From Thermoflexibacter sp. (lineage in GTDB: Bacteria > Bacteroidota > Bacteroidia > Cytophagales > Thermoflexibacteraceae), in contig JALOMS010000092.1 in NCBI GenBank assembly GCA_025455345.1, positions 1-11,318 of the forward strand: a stretch of DNA of 11,318 nucleotides, in the 5' to 3' direction. A program made the translations under genes and the position numbers. This document shows, piece by piece, positions 1-8,262 of this stretch; position 1 is the stretch's first letter, and every line of letters starts with the position of its first letter. The notes beneath the pieces are model-generated. The model saw nothing but the letters and a program-made list of their open reading frames with translations, searched no databases and was not told where the DNA came from.

Positions 1-28
1 TATTTGTTTCATTGTATTCAAAGCGAAC

Positions 29-514
29 TCAAACATACTCTTTTAATATCTCCAACATCTTTATTAACTCATTATCTTCCTCATTTCCATACCAACTTTT
101 AATAGGTAAGTAGTTTTTTGGATAGTTGGTAAGTTTTTCGGGTGTATCGTCGATGATAAGTACTTCAGACAAGCTCCAGTGAAGTTTTCCAAGTTTTTGT
201 AGAGGTTTCTCATAAATACCTATCCCATTTTTCTTAACATAAGTACATTTGCTCCTATCCCATGCAAATTCAATAGGAATATCAGAAAAAATATGTTCTT
301 TTACTTGTTGCACATAATATTTATCAGAAGAAGACCAAAGAGCTAAGCAAAACCAATCCTTTACTTGACTAAGAAACTCATCTAAGTAAGGTCTTTTATA
401 ATAAAGAAAATCACCAAATGGGTGAGGTATGAAAAAGTCCGCCTCACGCTCCAAAAATTTGCTTTGCGAAGCATGAACAATAGTTTGGTCTATATCTAAA
501 ATAAGTAGTCTCAA
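29..514 (-). CDS. FCP1/NIF-family HAD-type phosphatase, 161 aa, TTG start
   Basis: Predicted cytoplasmic phosphatase of the haloacid dehalogenase superfamily, in the branch related to eukaryotic FCP1/SCP (NLI-interacting factor-like). Seen in the sequence: motif I DIDQT at residues 7-11 (nucleophile Asp7, general acid/base Asp9), the family block RPYLDEFL at 41-48, motif II WSSS at 60-63, a Lys at 103 in YEKPLQKL suitable for motif III, and motif IV IIDDTPEKL at 120-128 with the magnesium-binding Asp pair 122-123. The C-terminal WYGNEEDNELIKML segment is also typical. At 161 residues it is a minimal catalytic domain with no cap insertion. The start must be TTG at 514-512: an in-frame stop lies 18 bases upstream of it, no ATG lies between, and motif I begins at residue 7, so no later start is possible. 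Substrate unknown. It is separated by 262 bases from the gene upstream and is probably transcribed alone. Confidence 0.9.
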   Translation of the reverse strand: MRLLILDIDQTIVHASQSKFLEREADFFIPHPFGDFLYYKRPYLDEFLSQVKDWFCLALWSSSDKYYVQQVKEHIFSDIPIEFAWDRSKCTYVKKNGIGIYEKPLQKLGKLHWSLSEVLIIDDTPEKLTNYPKNYLPIKSWYGNEEDNELIKMLEILKEYV

Positions 515-776
515 TATCCCAAAATTATATTACGTATTTTATTTGGTCTTTCTAAGCCAGAATTTGTACCTTCTTCACCACAAAACTAAACAAAATGTAG
601 CTATTATTTGGTAATTCCATGAAGTAACTAATGTAAATTAGGTATTTAAAAAACGGCAATTTGTTGTCTAATTTTTTCTTGCAGAGTGTTTTCACCCACA
701 ACGTAGCATTACATATTTAAAAATCCCAAAAATATTAGTCCCGAACTTAGTATATTGAGAAAAACGCAAATAATAT
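515..776. other. Intergenic region without a recognisable gene
   Basis: This AT-rich gap separates the stop of the 814-residue protein gene from the TTG start of the HAD phosphatase. I see no RNA gene, no convincing coding frame and no strong hairpin that would terminate the upstream gene. Several octamers fit the Bacteroidota -7 consensus TAnnTTTG on the minus strand (for example 588-581, about 67 bases before the phosphatase start), but none has a TTG-type -33 element at the right distance. Any promoter for the phosphatase should lie here, but I cannot place it. Confidence 0.6.
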
Positions 777-3221
777 TTATTCCAATTTCTGATAAAACTC
801 ATCAAAAGAAGTGCATTGGAACAAGAGTTCATCACTAAATTGTGGATAATCTTGCTTTACTCGCTGGTAGTATGGGTTTTGGTTAAAAATATAATCGTCC
901 CAATTTTCTATGTCGTATCGCTTGGGGTAATTTTTAACCATTATTTGTTGTTTCTCGCACCGTCCTGCCATTCGCAAGCAAAGAGCCTTTGTTTGCTCAT
1001 TTGTAGCGACTTGCATTGCTTTTAAGTAAAATGCTTTTGCCCTTTGGCAACCATAATAAGCATCATTATCTGGATACTTTTCTGTTTTCATAAAACCATA
1101 GCCATACAATTCGCTATTGCTCCACCAATACCTTGTCATTATCCAAGAATTGCCAAAAAAAGTCATGTTCAGATAACAATTTGCCGCTAAGAAGTACCAT
1201 TTTGCTCGATTGGGTTCTTTCACATTTTCTGCTTTCTGTAATACTTTGATGAGGCTATCTACCAGCGTATATTTGGTAAAGCGCACCGTATCTGCAAGCG
1301 ATTGCGTATGTTCTTGGTAGAAATTGGTATAAAAAGGATTGGCATTGAGGTTGTTGCGATAAGACTCGTTTTTGGAAAGCCAAAAATCGTTACTTACTAA
1401 CTTGAACGCTTCTCTCGCTTTACTTAGATTATTTTCTCGTAAGTATTTGATACCCAATAAATCTTGAATTCTATCTTTGTTGAGTTCTTTGGAAAAGTAA
1501 TTTTCCAAAGGCGTCTTGTCTTTTCTATCTAAAAAAGTCAATACCGCTTCTATATCTTTGATACTTGCTTGCTCATCTAAGAAAAAAAGATAGGAACTAT
1601 AAAAATTAAAGCTAAAACCCTCTCCTGTTTCTCTGTTGTATTCGTATTTATCTTTGGGACTTCCAACCCCCTCAAATCGCACATAATCATTAATTTTTCC
1701 ATGAAATAACGTTGCCCTGACCATATTTCCTGCTTCTTTATAGCGGTTTGTCAGCACCATCATCAGTTTACTAAATGTCTTCCTAAATGAATAGACTTTT
1801 TGCTGATTTTGTTCTAACCATTGTATTTCACTTAACAAAAAATCGTCATGCTGTTTGTTCGTGTTTTCAGGGTGTAGCTCGGACATAATCCTCACCAAGT
1901 GAATTTGCGCCTCTATTCTGTCGTTTAGTCCTTTTGCTTTCTGTGCCTCGTTTAGGTATTGGCTTGCCTTCTCAAATTGGGAATCCATAAAAGCAAGATA
2001 AGCACTCATCAAATGCCAAAGGGAAGGATTATCTACTTTATCCTTGGGCGCATTTTCTACAAAATTGAGCAATTCTTTGACATAGGTGAGGTCTTTTTGG
2101 CGATTTTTTGCTCTAATTTTACTAAAATCGTCATAGCCTGCACCATTCCTCTCTATCATCACCGTAAGTTCAAACTCTGTATATCTTTCCGTCAAAAGCC
2201 AATCTTCCAATTTATTGATTTCCCTAATGAGTAATGTGCCTAACCCTTCATTTTGAGGGTCTAAGGCAAAAATTCGCTTAATATCAGGCAAGGCACGACC
2301 TACATAGTTGAGTGTTTTCAGCACTAAAATATTCGCTTTTTCGTGGTCGTTCTCTGCAAAAGAGAGTGCAGATTCAGCTTCTTCGCTATCAAAAAGATTA
2401 AAAGCGCGCACTTTTTTATCATGGGCTTTTTCAAAAACAATGGAATAAAGGTAATTTCTATAAGGTACATCAGCAGTCATCTCGGCGTAATGCCAAGTTG
2501 CCCAATAGTAAATGATACTTTCTGATTGGAAGGGTTTGATATATTGTTCGTAATATATTTTCGTTTTTGTTACATCATTCGCATATCTTGCCAATCTAAC
2601 TAACTGGAAACCAATACGAAATTTGATGAAATTATCTTTGCTTGATTGATAAAATACTCCTCCTTCTTTTTTCAAATCCTCTCTGACACCTAATTCATTC
2701 TTCTCCTCATACTTATCTGCCCAAGGGTCTGCCTTGTATTCAGTATTTACTATTTCGCATTTCTTAGCAAATCGCAGATAATCAATAATTTCCTGTTTTT
2801 TATTTTTTTCTAAAAACTGGATAAAGGGATTAGCTGAAAGTGAATGCTTTTCCTTTTTTTCTATCCATTCTGCAAATCCTTCGGGGCTTACATAGTTCAG
2901 TACGTGGTCTATTGCTTTTTTATCTCCTTGATAACCAGTGTATTCTATCCATTCTTGTAAGTTTTGGTTAGTAGAAATATAGCGATTCTCTAAGTTCTCA
3001 TAGTCATACAAAAAATGAGAAGTAAAGAAAAAAGGTTGCAGTTTTTGATTGGAAAGTGAAGGGTTGAAAAGCACAAAGCGGTATTCTTCTGGCTCAGGAT
3101 ACCAGCTACAAGCGTAAAGTATTGGTTTTAAGGCAAGTAAAAAAAATAAAATCAAAACAATTTTAAACAAAAGACTTGCTTTAAAAACTCTTGTATATTT
3201 TTTCAAAGGTTTCATATCCAT
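777..3221 (-). CDS. Large exported protein of unknown function, 814 aa, mostly alpha-helical
   Basis: I do not recognise a named family. The N terminus has basic residues followed by a hydrophobic stretch at about residues 16-37, then CSWYPEPEEYRF from Cys38. It is therefore exported, either as a cleaved protein, a membrane-anchored one, or possibly a lipoprotein: LYAC at 35-38 resembles a lipobox, but Tyr at -2 is unusual. The rest looks largely helical, with TPR-like stretches inferred by eye (for example around 400-440 and 590-610) and many Trp/Tyr residues near 675-710. Secreted Bacteroidota proteins beginning with a Cys-Trp-Tyr-Pro type block after the signal are familiar to me, but without assigned function. 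Two in-frame ATGs (residues 1 and 3) are possible; neither has a clear Shine-Dalgarno site. Its start overlaps the end of the lipoprotein gene by 41 bases (35 if residue 3 is used), so the two are very likely translated from one mRNA and may work together at the cell envelope. Confidence 0.85.
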   Translation of the reverse strand: MDMKPLKKYTRVFKASLLFKIVLILFFLLALKPILYACSWYPEPEEYRFVLFNPSLSNQKLQPFFFTSHFLYDYENLENRYISTNQNLQEWIEYTGYQGDKKAIDHVLNYVSPEGFAEWIEKKEKHSLSANPFIQFLEKNKKQEIIDYLRFAKKCEIVNTEYKADPWADKYEEKNELGVREDLKKEGGVFYQSSKDNFIKFRIGFQLVRLARYANDVTKTKIYYEQYIKPFQSESIIYYWATWHYAEMTADVPYRNYLYSIVFEKAHDKKVRAFNLFDSEEAESALSFAENDHEKANILVLKTLNYVGRALPDIKRIFALDPQNEGLGTLLIREINKLEDWLLTERYTEFELTVMIERNGAGYDDFSKIRAKNRQKDLTYVKELLNFVENAPKDKVDNPSLWHLMSAYLAFMDSQFEKASQYLNEAQKAKGLNDRIEAQIHLVRIMSELHPENTNKQHDDFLLSEIQWLEQNQQKVYSFRKTFSKLMMVLTNRYKEAGNMVRATLFHGKINDYVRFEGVGSPKDKYEYNRETGEGFSFNFYSSYLFFLDEQASIKDIEAVLTFLDRKDKTPLENYFSKELNKDRIQDLLGIKYLRENNLSKAREAFKLVSNDFWLSKNESYRNNLNANPFYTNFYQEHTQSLADTVRFTKYTLVDSLIKVLQKAENVKEPNRAKWYFLAANCYLNMTFFGNSWIMTRYWWSNSELYGYGFMKTEKYPDNDAYYGCQRAKAFYLKAMQVATNEQTKALCLRMAGRCEKQQIMVKNYPKRYDIENWDDYIFNQNPYYQRVKQDYPQFSDELLFQCTSFDEFYQKLE

Positions 3222-4344
3222 ATTTGTTTATTAGAGGTCTATCCAAGTGAAAGAAAGTAACGGTAATGCTATTTTGATTCGCAATATTTCTGAGTAATTT
3301 TACACTTTCAACAAGCTGATTTTCTGAAACTTCTTCTATGCGTATGTTATCACCCTCGCGCAGGTAAAATTTTTCATGCACGGTATCTGCAAGGCTCACA
3401 AACTGATTTTCTCCTGTTTTTTTCAAAAATTTTAGCTTGCTTGCTTGTTTACTGTCCAAAGTGCGGTAAATATCTACGTATTGCCCTCCTCTGAAAATCA
3501 AGCCCCAAGAAAAAATAGGCAAAGCAAAATCTAACTTTAAAGGATATTTTTGAGGAGTGAGGTATTTTTTTGCCTCTGAAATATCTAAAATTGAATTGGT
3601 TACATTAGGATTTTGCAGACTTGTCAGGTTATAAAACATGAGCATACCTTTTTCCACAGGTGGTACACCTGCTTTTTGGTAATATTTATATTGGTAAAGG
3701 CGAATGGTCGCAGAGAGTTTGAAATTGGGGTTCAGTTTTTTAAATTCGGCAAGGAAAGCAAAAAACTTGTCTTTGGTTTTTTCGCTCCAATCGCAGTCAA
3801 ACTGGATTTCTTGGAAAATTTTTGGATAATGCTCATTTGAATTTTCTTTTTTTATCATATTATTCAGTTTCGCTGATACTTTTTTTACCAAATCACTGAC
3901 TTGCTCTTTGTTAAGTTTTTCAAACGTAAAATTGGTAATGAAAACGGTGGGAATAATCTCTAATTTGACGGAATCGGGAATGATGACTTCTGGGAAATTA
4001 TAAAAATATGGATTTTCCGTATATTTTATTGAATCTTCTTTGGAGCGATTGGCAATTATTTTTGCTCGTTCTTTACTCTTAAAATCATCATAATCAGGAA
4101 AGTAATCCATGCTACCTTGTAGCTCTGCCAAAGGAATTGCACCTTGTAGTTCATTATAACTGACATCAAAAAACTTGACATAGAATTTTTTAACTTCCAT
4201 GCTGTCGAGCATTTTTGCAGCTTCGTAGCTATTAAAGTTAGTCTTCCAATGATAGAACCCTTTTTTGACCAGAAAGGACTGCTGTGCTTGCTTGCAAGTA
4301 GTAAGCAAAACAATGAGGAGGAATAAAGGAAAGAGATATTTCAT
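3181..4344 (-). CDS. Putative lipoprotein of unknown function, 387 aa
   Basis: The N terminus is a short lipoprotein-type signal: MKY, a hydrophobic run at residues 4-14, and LTTC at 14-17, giving Cys17 as the candidate lipidated residue. Thr at -1 is less usual than Gly, Ala or Ser. The mature protein starts with GFYHWKTNF near residues 29-37 and has alternating strand-like and helix-like blocks: KKFYVKFFDV (52-61), IIPTVFITNF (130-139), EIQFDCDWS (179-187), KLSATIRLYQ (209-218), MLMFYN (234-239), LDFALPIFSWG (271-281) and ITVTFFHLD (360-368). This order suggests a TIM-barrel-like fold similar to glycoside-hydrolase-like proteins, with the acidic DCDWS strand as a possible functional site; that is my inference, not a recognised family. 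It is the first gene of a pair with the overlapping 814-residue gene. A promoter candidate lies just upstream and a hairpin separates it from the preceding gene. Confidence 0.87.
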   Translation of the reverse strand: MKYLFPLFLLIVLLTTCKQAQQSFLVKKGFYHWKTNFNSYEAAKMLDSMEVKKFYVKFFDVSYNELQGAIPLAELQGSMDYFPDYDDFKSKERAKIIANRSKEDSIKYTENPYFYNFPEVIIPDSVKLEIIPTVFITNFTFEKLNKEQVSDLVKKVSAKLNNMIKKENSNEHYPKIFQEIQFDCDWSEKTKDKFFAFLAEFKKLNPNFKLSATIRLYQYKYYQKAGVPPVEKGMLMFYNLTSLQNPNVTNSILDISEAKKYLTPQKYPLKLDFALPIFSWGLIFRGGQYVDIYRTLDSKQASKLKFLKKTGENQFVSLADTVHEKFYLREGDNIRIEEVSENQLVESVKLLRNIANQNSITVTFFHLDRPLINKYGYETFEKIYKSF

Positions 4345-4363
4345 TAGGAAAGTTTATTTTCTA

Positions 4364-4394
4364 CAAATTTGCAGAAACTACAATATAAAAACAA
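4364..4394 (-). promoter_or_regulatory. Candidate Bacteroidota-type promoter for the lipoprotein operon
   Basis: On the minus strand a TTG at 4394-4392 is followed after 20 bases by CAAATTTG at 4371-4364. This matches the Bacteroidota pattern (TTTG-like -33 element and TAnnTTTG -7 element) except for C in place of T at the first position of the -7 box. The ATG lies 19 bases further on, so the leader would be very short. Its place between the preceding hairpin and the start of the gene supports it, but such motifs occur by chance in AT-rich DNA. Confidence 0.3.
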
Positions 4395-4426
4395 GAAATT
4401 GAAGGTAATAACTTGGATACCTATTC

Positions 4427-4459
4427 TTATTGGTGCAAGCATTACACTTGCACCAGTAA
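4427..4459 (-). terminator. Strong hairpin after the copper-protein gene, probable terminator
   Basis: A 13-pair stem with one T-G pair (4427-4439 with 4447-4459) encloses a 7-base loop. The core GGTGCAAG/CTTGCACC is perfect. It begins 10 bases beyond the stop codon of the 1238-residue protein gene, in the correct place to end its transcript or protect its 3' end. No long T run follows on the minus strand (AATAAGAATAG does), so intrinsic termination is likely rather than certain. It also insulates the lipoprotein operon from the gene before it. Confidence 0.65.
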
Positions 4460-4469
4460 AAATTTTCAA

Positions 4470-7400
4470 CTATTTCACCGCACTCACCACCTTCATTATC
4501 CCGTTCATAATGCGCCAATGCCCAGGGAAGGTGCAAACAAACACGTATTCCCCTGCCTCTGCGGGCGCGGTAAATTTGAGGCGATACGTTTGGTTCGGAT
4601 TGATGAGCGGCGTAGAAAATAGCACTTGCGGAATAGCAGGGACATAGTTTTTCTCTGCGCCATCTTTCTGCGTAATCAGTTTATCAGCCTCTTTCCCAAT
4701 GGTTTCCAAACTGTATGGTTGCCCAATCACGATGTTGTGTTGCATAGCGTCAGGATTCTCAAATACGATTTCTACGGGTTTCCCTGCGGTAACGGTGAAC
4801 TCTTTTTTGTCAAATTTCAGCGTTTCTTTGATTGCTTTCAGTGAAATCACTTGGGCGTTAGGGTCGCTGATTTCATTAGGAGAAAGTACGCTCCAACTCA
4901 CCAAAAGGCGAGCAAGCCTTTCCTTGTGTTCTGCGCCAATATTCTGATACAGAGAAGTTAAGAAAGTTTTTTCTTCTGGCTTAGGCGTATCTTTGCGTTT
5001 GGTGTTCCAGCCCGCGCTTAGTCCTTTGAGGAGGGCATTGCTGTAAATGGGGTCTAAATTGGTGCTATATTTCAAAATGCTCACTGCCGAGTCTATGCTG
5101 GCAAGGGAGGCGTAACTTCTGCTTGCCCTTTCCAAAACGTAAGCGGTGAGGTTGGGCGGTGCTTGGAAGGTTACTTTCTTGGAAAAGCGGTTGTTATTTT
5201 TGTCGCCTTCTTCTATTTTATTGTCTTTATCTATTTGAAAATCAAGCTGATATTCCCCCGCTTTGTCTGCGCTGTAACCCAAGTTAAATGTCCAAGGTCC
5301 ATTATTACCTTTGGTGATTTGCACACTTTTTCCTGCGGCTATGCCATCTATGTAATTGGTGTACTGCTCTACTTTGTTGCCCTGACCAGAAATAAGTATT
5401 TGAATAACAATCAATTTTCCTTTGGGAATGTCCGTTTTTCCTTGATTTTTTAGTTCAATGGTGTAGGTAAATCCCTCACGCGCCACAGGCGAAGCATTGC
5501 TCAAAAGTACATCTGCAATCACCAAATCTGCTTTTTCACTGGTTGGACTTTGTACTTTTTCTGTACTGCTCATGCCTTGATGGTGGGCATGGTTGGACAT
5601 TTCATTTTTAGTTGGCATATTTTCTTTTTTACCTAAATATTTGCCAATCAGTTTTTTATACAATTTTCCGTCTTTGCTGGTGAGTGCAATCGCAAAAGCA
5701 TCAGGCAACCAACGGTCTATGAGGTCATTAGATTTTTCCAACTTTTCTAAAATTGCCTTTTCTGCCTCTGCATTGATTGGCATGGTAGAAAGTGCCAGCA
5801 AGGTATTTAGCACGACCAAAGGCTCTTTGTCATTCAGGCAATCATTTGAAAGTAAGGCATTTAAAGCGTTTTCATCTTTGGGTAACACCTGAATTGCCGT
5901 TTTTCTCACACCACTGCAAGGGTGCTTCAAAGCGGAAATGACTGCTTGTAAAACTTCTGAATTAGAGGCAGTTATCGCACCTAAACCTTCCAAAGTTCGT
6001 AAGGCGTGAATCGCAGTAGGATTGATGCCTATTTCGTCCAAAGATTGGTCTTTGACTAAGGCAATCAGTTGAGGAACAATATCTTGCTTGCCTCTTTCTA
6101 CTAATAAGCGTTGTGCGGTCATTCGCCAAAACTGGTTGTTATTTTTCAAACCTGCAATGAGGGTTTCTGGTTTGTTTTTATCTAAAATAACAGATTTGTA
6201 AAGAGGTGCATTTTTCCAGCTCACTCTATAAATTCTTCCATGCGTAAAGTCCCTCAAATCAGTCTGATAGGCATTGCCTGAACCATTTTCAAAGCCCTGT
6301 GGAACGGGATTGTGCTGAATAATGTAGCTGTACCAATCCGCTATCCAAACCGCTCCATCGGGACCTACTTCGGCAAAGACTGGCGAAACCCACTCATCTG
6401 CACCTGCCAGCAAGTTAAAAGCCTCTTTGTCAGAGAAATCCGTTCCATTTTTTACCATGTTGTTTTGATGAACTACGTGTCCTGTGGGTTCACACACGAA
6501 AGCAATTTTGTTCCAATATTTTTTGGGGAAAGCCCTTGCCGTATAAAAATTATGCCCTGCGGCGGCGGTAAACCCACCAAAAGCGTCCACTTGGCGCACT
6601 TTGGGCGTGATGGTTTTCATGTCTTTGTGCGTGTCAGTGCTGCGGCTTCCGTTGTCTGTACCTTTGGCAGAGTTGAAAAATTGGTGAGCAATGGGCATAT
6701 ACCAACCATGTGCGTTGTTTGCCGTAGAGCCAAAAACATCGCCTGTTTCGTTAAAACCTAAGCCCCAAGTATTGTTGTTCGTGCTTGTAACGTACTCTAA
6801 TTGAGAGCCATCGGGCTTGAATCGGAAAAATCCTTGCCCAAATTCCAAAGAATCTTTGCCCACTTTCCCCTTGAAACCAGAATAGCCAATGCTTCCCCAA
6901 ACCCAATTGTCAAAACCGTAATGTAAATTTGAAGGTCCCGCATGGGTATCAAACGTGCCAAAACCTGTAAACAAAATCTTCTTTTCGTCTGCCTTGTCAT
7001 CTCCATTAGTATCTTTCAAAAATAACAAATGAGGGGCTTGGGAAACCACCAAACCACCATTGGCAAAGGTCATGCCCGTAGGAATACTCAATCCATCTGC
7101 AAAACGAGTAAACTTGTCCGCCTTGCCGTCCTTGTTCGTATCCTCACAAAGCAAAATGTAATCACTGCCACCACTTTCCTTGCGTTCATTGGGGTAGTCC
7201 TTGGTTATCAGGACATAAAGCCGACCTTTTTCGTCCCAAGTCATGGCGATAGGGTGCATGACGTTAGGCTCGCTGGCAAAGAGTTCCAAATCAAAATCCG
7301 CAGGCACTTGGATATGTTTCATAGATTCCTCTGGTGAAAGAGCTAACTGTTTGAGTTGAGGGTCAGGGCGTTGCTCGTAGTTGGGCAAGTTTGCGCCTAC

Positions 7401-8186
7401 AAACTGAAAAGGTTGAGGCGAAAGTGCGGCGTGTGCCTTTTTTGCCTTGTCGTCCACTGCCCAAAGGATTCCCTTTTCAAGTAAATCGTGAAAACCTGTC
7501 AAATTCCAAGTGCGCTCATCATGTCCGTAAGCAGTGTAAAAAACCTTGCCTTTTCCATAAGTGCGTGTCCAAGTATAAGGCTCTGTCTTTTGGTTAGGTT
7601 TGTCTGTGGCTTGGTCTGCTTTGATTTCTCTCACTGCTAATACATTGTTATCTGCTTGCAACTTATCATGCAAATAAGTTTCATCAAAAGCAGTAAAAGA
7701 CTTTAACCCACTCAAAATGGGGTGGTTAGGCTGTGTAAAAGTAGTGGTAATGCTGTCCATTTTGTGTCGCCAGAACTGCCCACCTACCATTTTTACGTAC
7801 TCCGCAGAGTTGCGAAAACAGTAAGACGCACAATGCACCGCAATCAACGCCTTGCCACTTTTCACATAGTCCAAAAGTACCTTCTCCTGCGCGGGCGGGA
7901 GGCTGTCCCAATTGGCATAGATGAGAAGTGCGTCATACAGATTCAGATTTGTAGCGTTAATGTCCTGCAAATCATCAGTATAGGTAAAATTAATGCCCTT
8001 GCTCCCCAAAGCTGCCATGAGCGAAGGGACGCGCTCGATAGGCTTGTGATGTCCATTGTCCCCCAAAAAGAGGATTTCCAAGCGGCGAGCATTGCCTTGT
8101 TTTTTTTGCTTTTGGGCAAAAGACTGTTGCCAAGTGCAAACAGTAGAAAATATGAGTAAAATGGTGAGTATGTGTTTCATTTTCAT
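4470..8186 (-). CDS. Exported ThuA / PQQ-dehydrogenase-like / HEAT / CARDB / azurin-type copper protein, 1238 aa
   Basis: Predicted periplasmic or surface multidomain protein, probably in carbohydrate or alcohol oxidation. A signal peptide spans about residues 1-24, cleaved near SFA-Q; starts at residue 1 or 3 are both possible. Domains in order: ThuA-like (about 36-245; VHCAS at 117-121); PQQ-dependent-dehydrogenase-like propeller (about 290-660) with calcium-type loops DTNKDGKAD (349-357) and DTNGDDKAD (392-400) and the family block CEPTGHVVHQ (565-574); HEAT-like helices (about 672-855); a His/Met-rich linker (863-872); CARDB (about 885-1008, ending in EEGDKNNNRF); further helices (about 1011-1100); and a cupredoxin (about 1111-1238) with a complete type 1 copper ligand set, His1150, Cys1218, His1223, Met1227, in azurin-like CTFPGHWRIM. 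Related proteins often carry a c-type haem domain, but no CxxCH occurs here, so copper may serve as the electron acceptor (inference). Substrate unknown. GC content is visibly higher than in the flanking gene upstream. It is followed by a hairpin. Confidence 0.93.
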   Translation of the reverse strand: MKMKHILTILLIFSTVCTWQQSFAQKQKKQGNARRLEILFLGDNGHHKPIERVPSLMAALGSKGINFTYTDDLQDINATNLNLYDALLIYANWDSLPPAQEKVLLDYVKSGKALIAVHCASYCFRNSAEYVKMVGGQFWRHKMDSITTTFTQPNHPILSGLKSFTAFDETYLHDKLQADNNVLAVREIKADQATDKPNQKTEPYTWTRTYGKGKVFYTAYGHDERTWNLTGFHDLLEKGILWAVDDKAKKAHAALSPQPFQFVGANLPNYEQRPDPQLKQLALSPEESMKHIQVPADFDLELFASEPNVMHPIAMTWDEKGRLYVLITKDYPNERKESGGSDYILLCEDTNKDGKADKFTRFADGLSIPTGMTFANGGLVVSQAPHLLFLKDTNGDDKADEKKILFTGFGTFDTHAGPSNLHYGFDNWVWGSIGYSGFKGKVGKDSLEFGQGFFRFKPDGSQLEYVTSTNNNTWGLGFNETGDVFGSTANNAHGWYMPIAHQFFNSAKGTDNGSRSTDTHKDMKTITPKVRQVDAFGGFTAAAGHNFYTARAFPKKYWNKIAFVCEPTGHVVHQNNMVKNGTDFSDKEAFNLLAGADEWVSPVFAEVGPDGAVWIADWYSYIIQHNPVPQGFENGSGNAYQTDLRDFTHGRIYRVSWKNAPLYKSVILDKNKPETLIAGLKNNNQFWRMTAQRLLVERGKQDIVPQLIALVKDQSLDEIGINPTAIHALRTLEGLGAITASNSEVLQAVISALKHPCSGVRKTAIQVLPKDENALNALLSNDCLNDKEPLVVLNTLLALSTMPINAEAEKAILEKLEKSNDLIDRWLPDAFAIALTSKDGKLYKKLIGKYLGKKENMPTKNEMSNHAHHQGMSSTEKVQSPTSEKADLVIADVLLSNASPVAREGFTYTIELKNQGKTDIPKGKLIVIQILISGQGNKVEQYTNYIDGIAAGKSVQITKGNNGPWTFNLGYSADKAGEYQLDFQIDKDNKIEEGDKNNNRFSKKVTFQAPPNLTAYVLERASRSYASLASIDSAVSILKYSTNLDPIYSNALLKGLSAGWNTKRKDTPKPEEKTFLTSLYQNIGAEHKERLARLLVSWSVLSPNEISDPNAQVISLKAIKETLKFDKKEFTVTAGKPVEIVFENPDAMQHNIVIGQPYSLETIGKEADKLITQKDGAEKNYVPAIPQVLFSTPLINPNQTYRLKFTAPAEAGEYVFVCTFPGHWRIMNGIMKVVSAVK

Positions 8187-8262
8187 TGGGAAATATATAT
8201 TAAAAATTTGATTATCATGAGTTTAAAATGAATGGTGAAGAATCTAAAAGAATAGGTGGTAA

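Noticed and set aside
581..588. Exact match to the -7 consensus TAnnTTTG on the minus strand (others at 520-527 and 727-734)
   Set aside because: No TTG-type -33 element lies at the right distance, and such octamers are expected by chance in AT-rich DNA.
628..641. Small inverted repeat CTAAT/ATTAG
   Set aside because: Only five AT-rich pairs with a four-base loop; too weak to call a terminator or regulatory site.
4369..4647. Plus-strand open frame of 92 codons crossing the hairpin
   Set aside because: It overlaps the end of the copper-protein gene in antisense, contains the terminator-like stem, and its peptide has no familiar features.
6312..6761. Plus-strand open frame of 149 codons, and similar ones at 7722-8159 and 7029-7337
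   Set aside because: They lie antisense inside the well-supported copper-protein gene, have no recognisable domains and are explained by its higher GC content.
8187..8262. Search for a promoter or terminator in the 76-base gap before the copper-protein gene
   Set aside because: No hairpin and no clear -33/-7 pair was found, so I report none.
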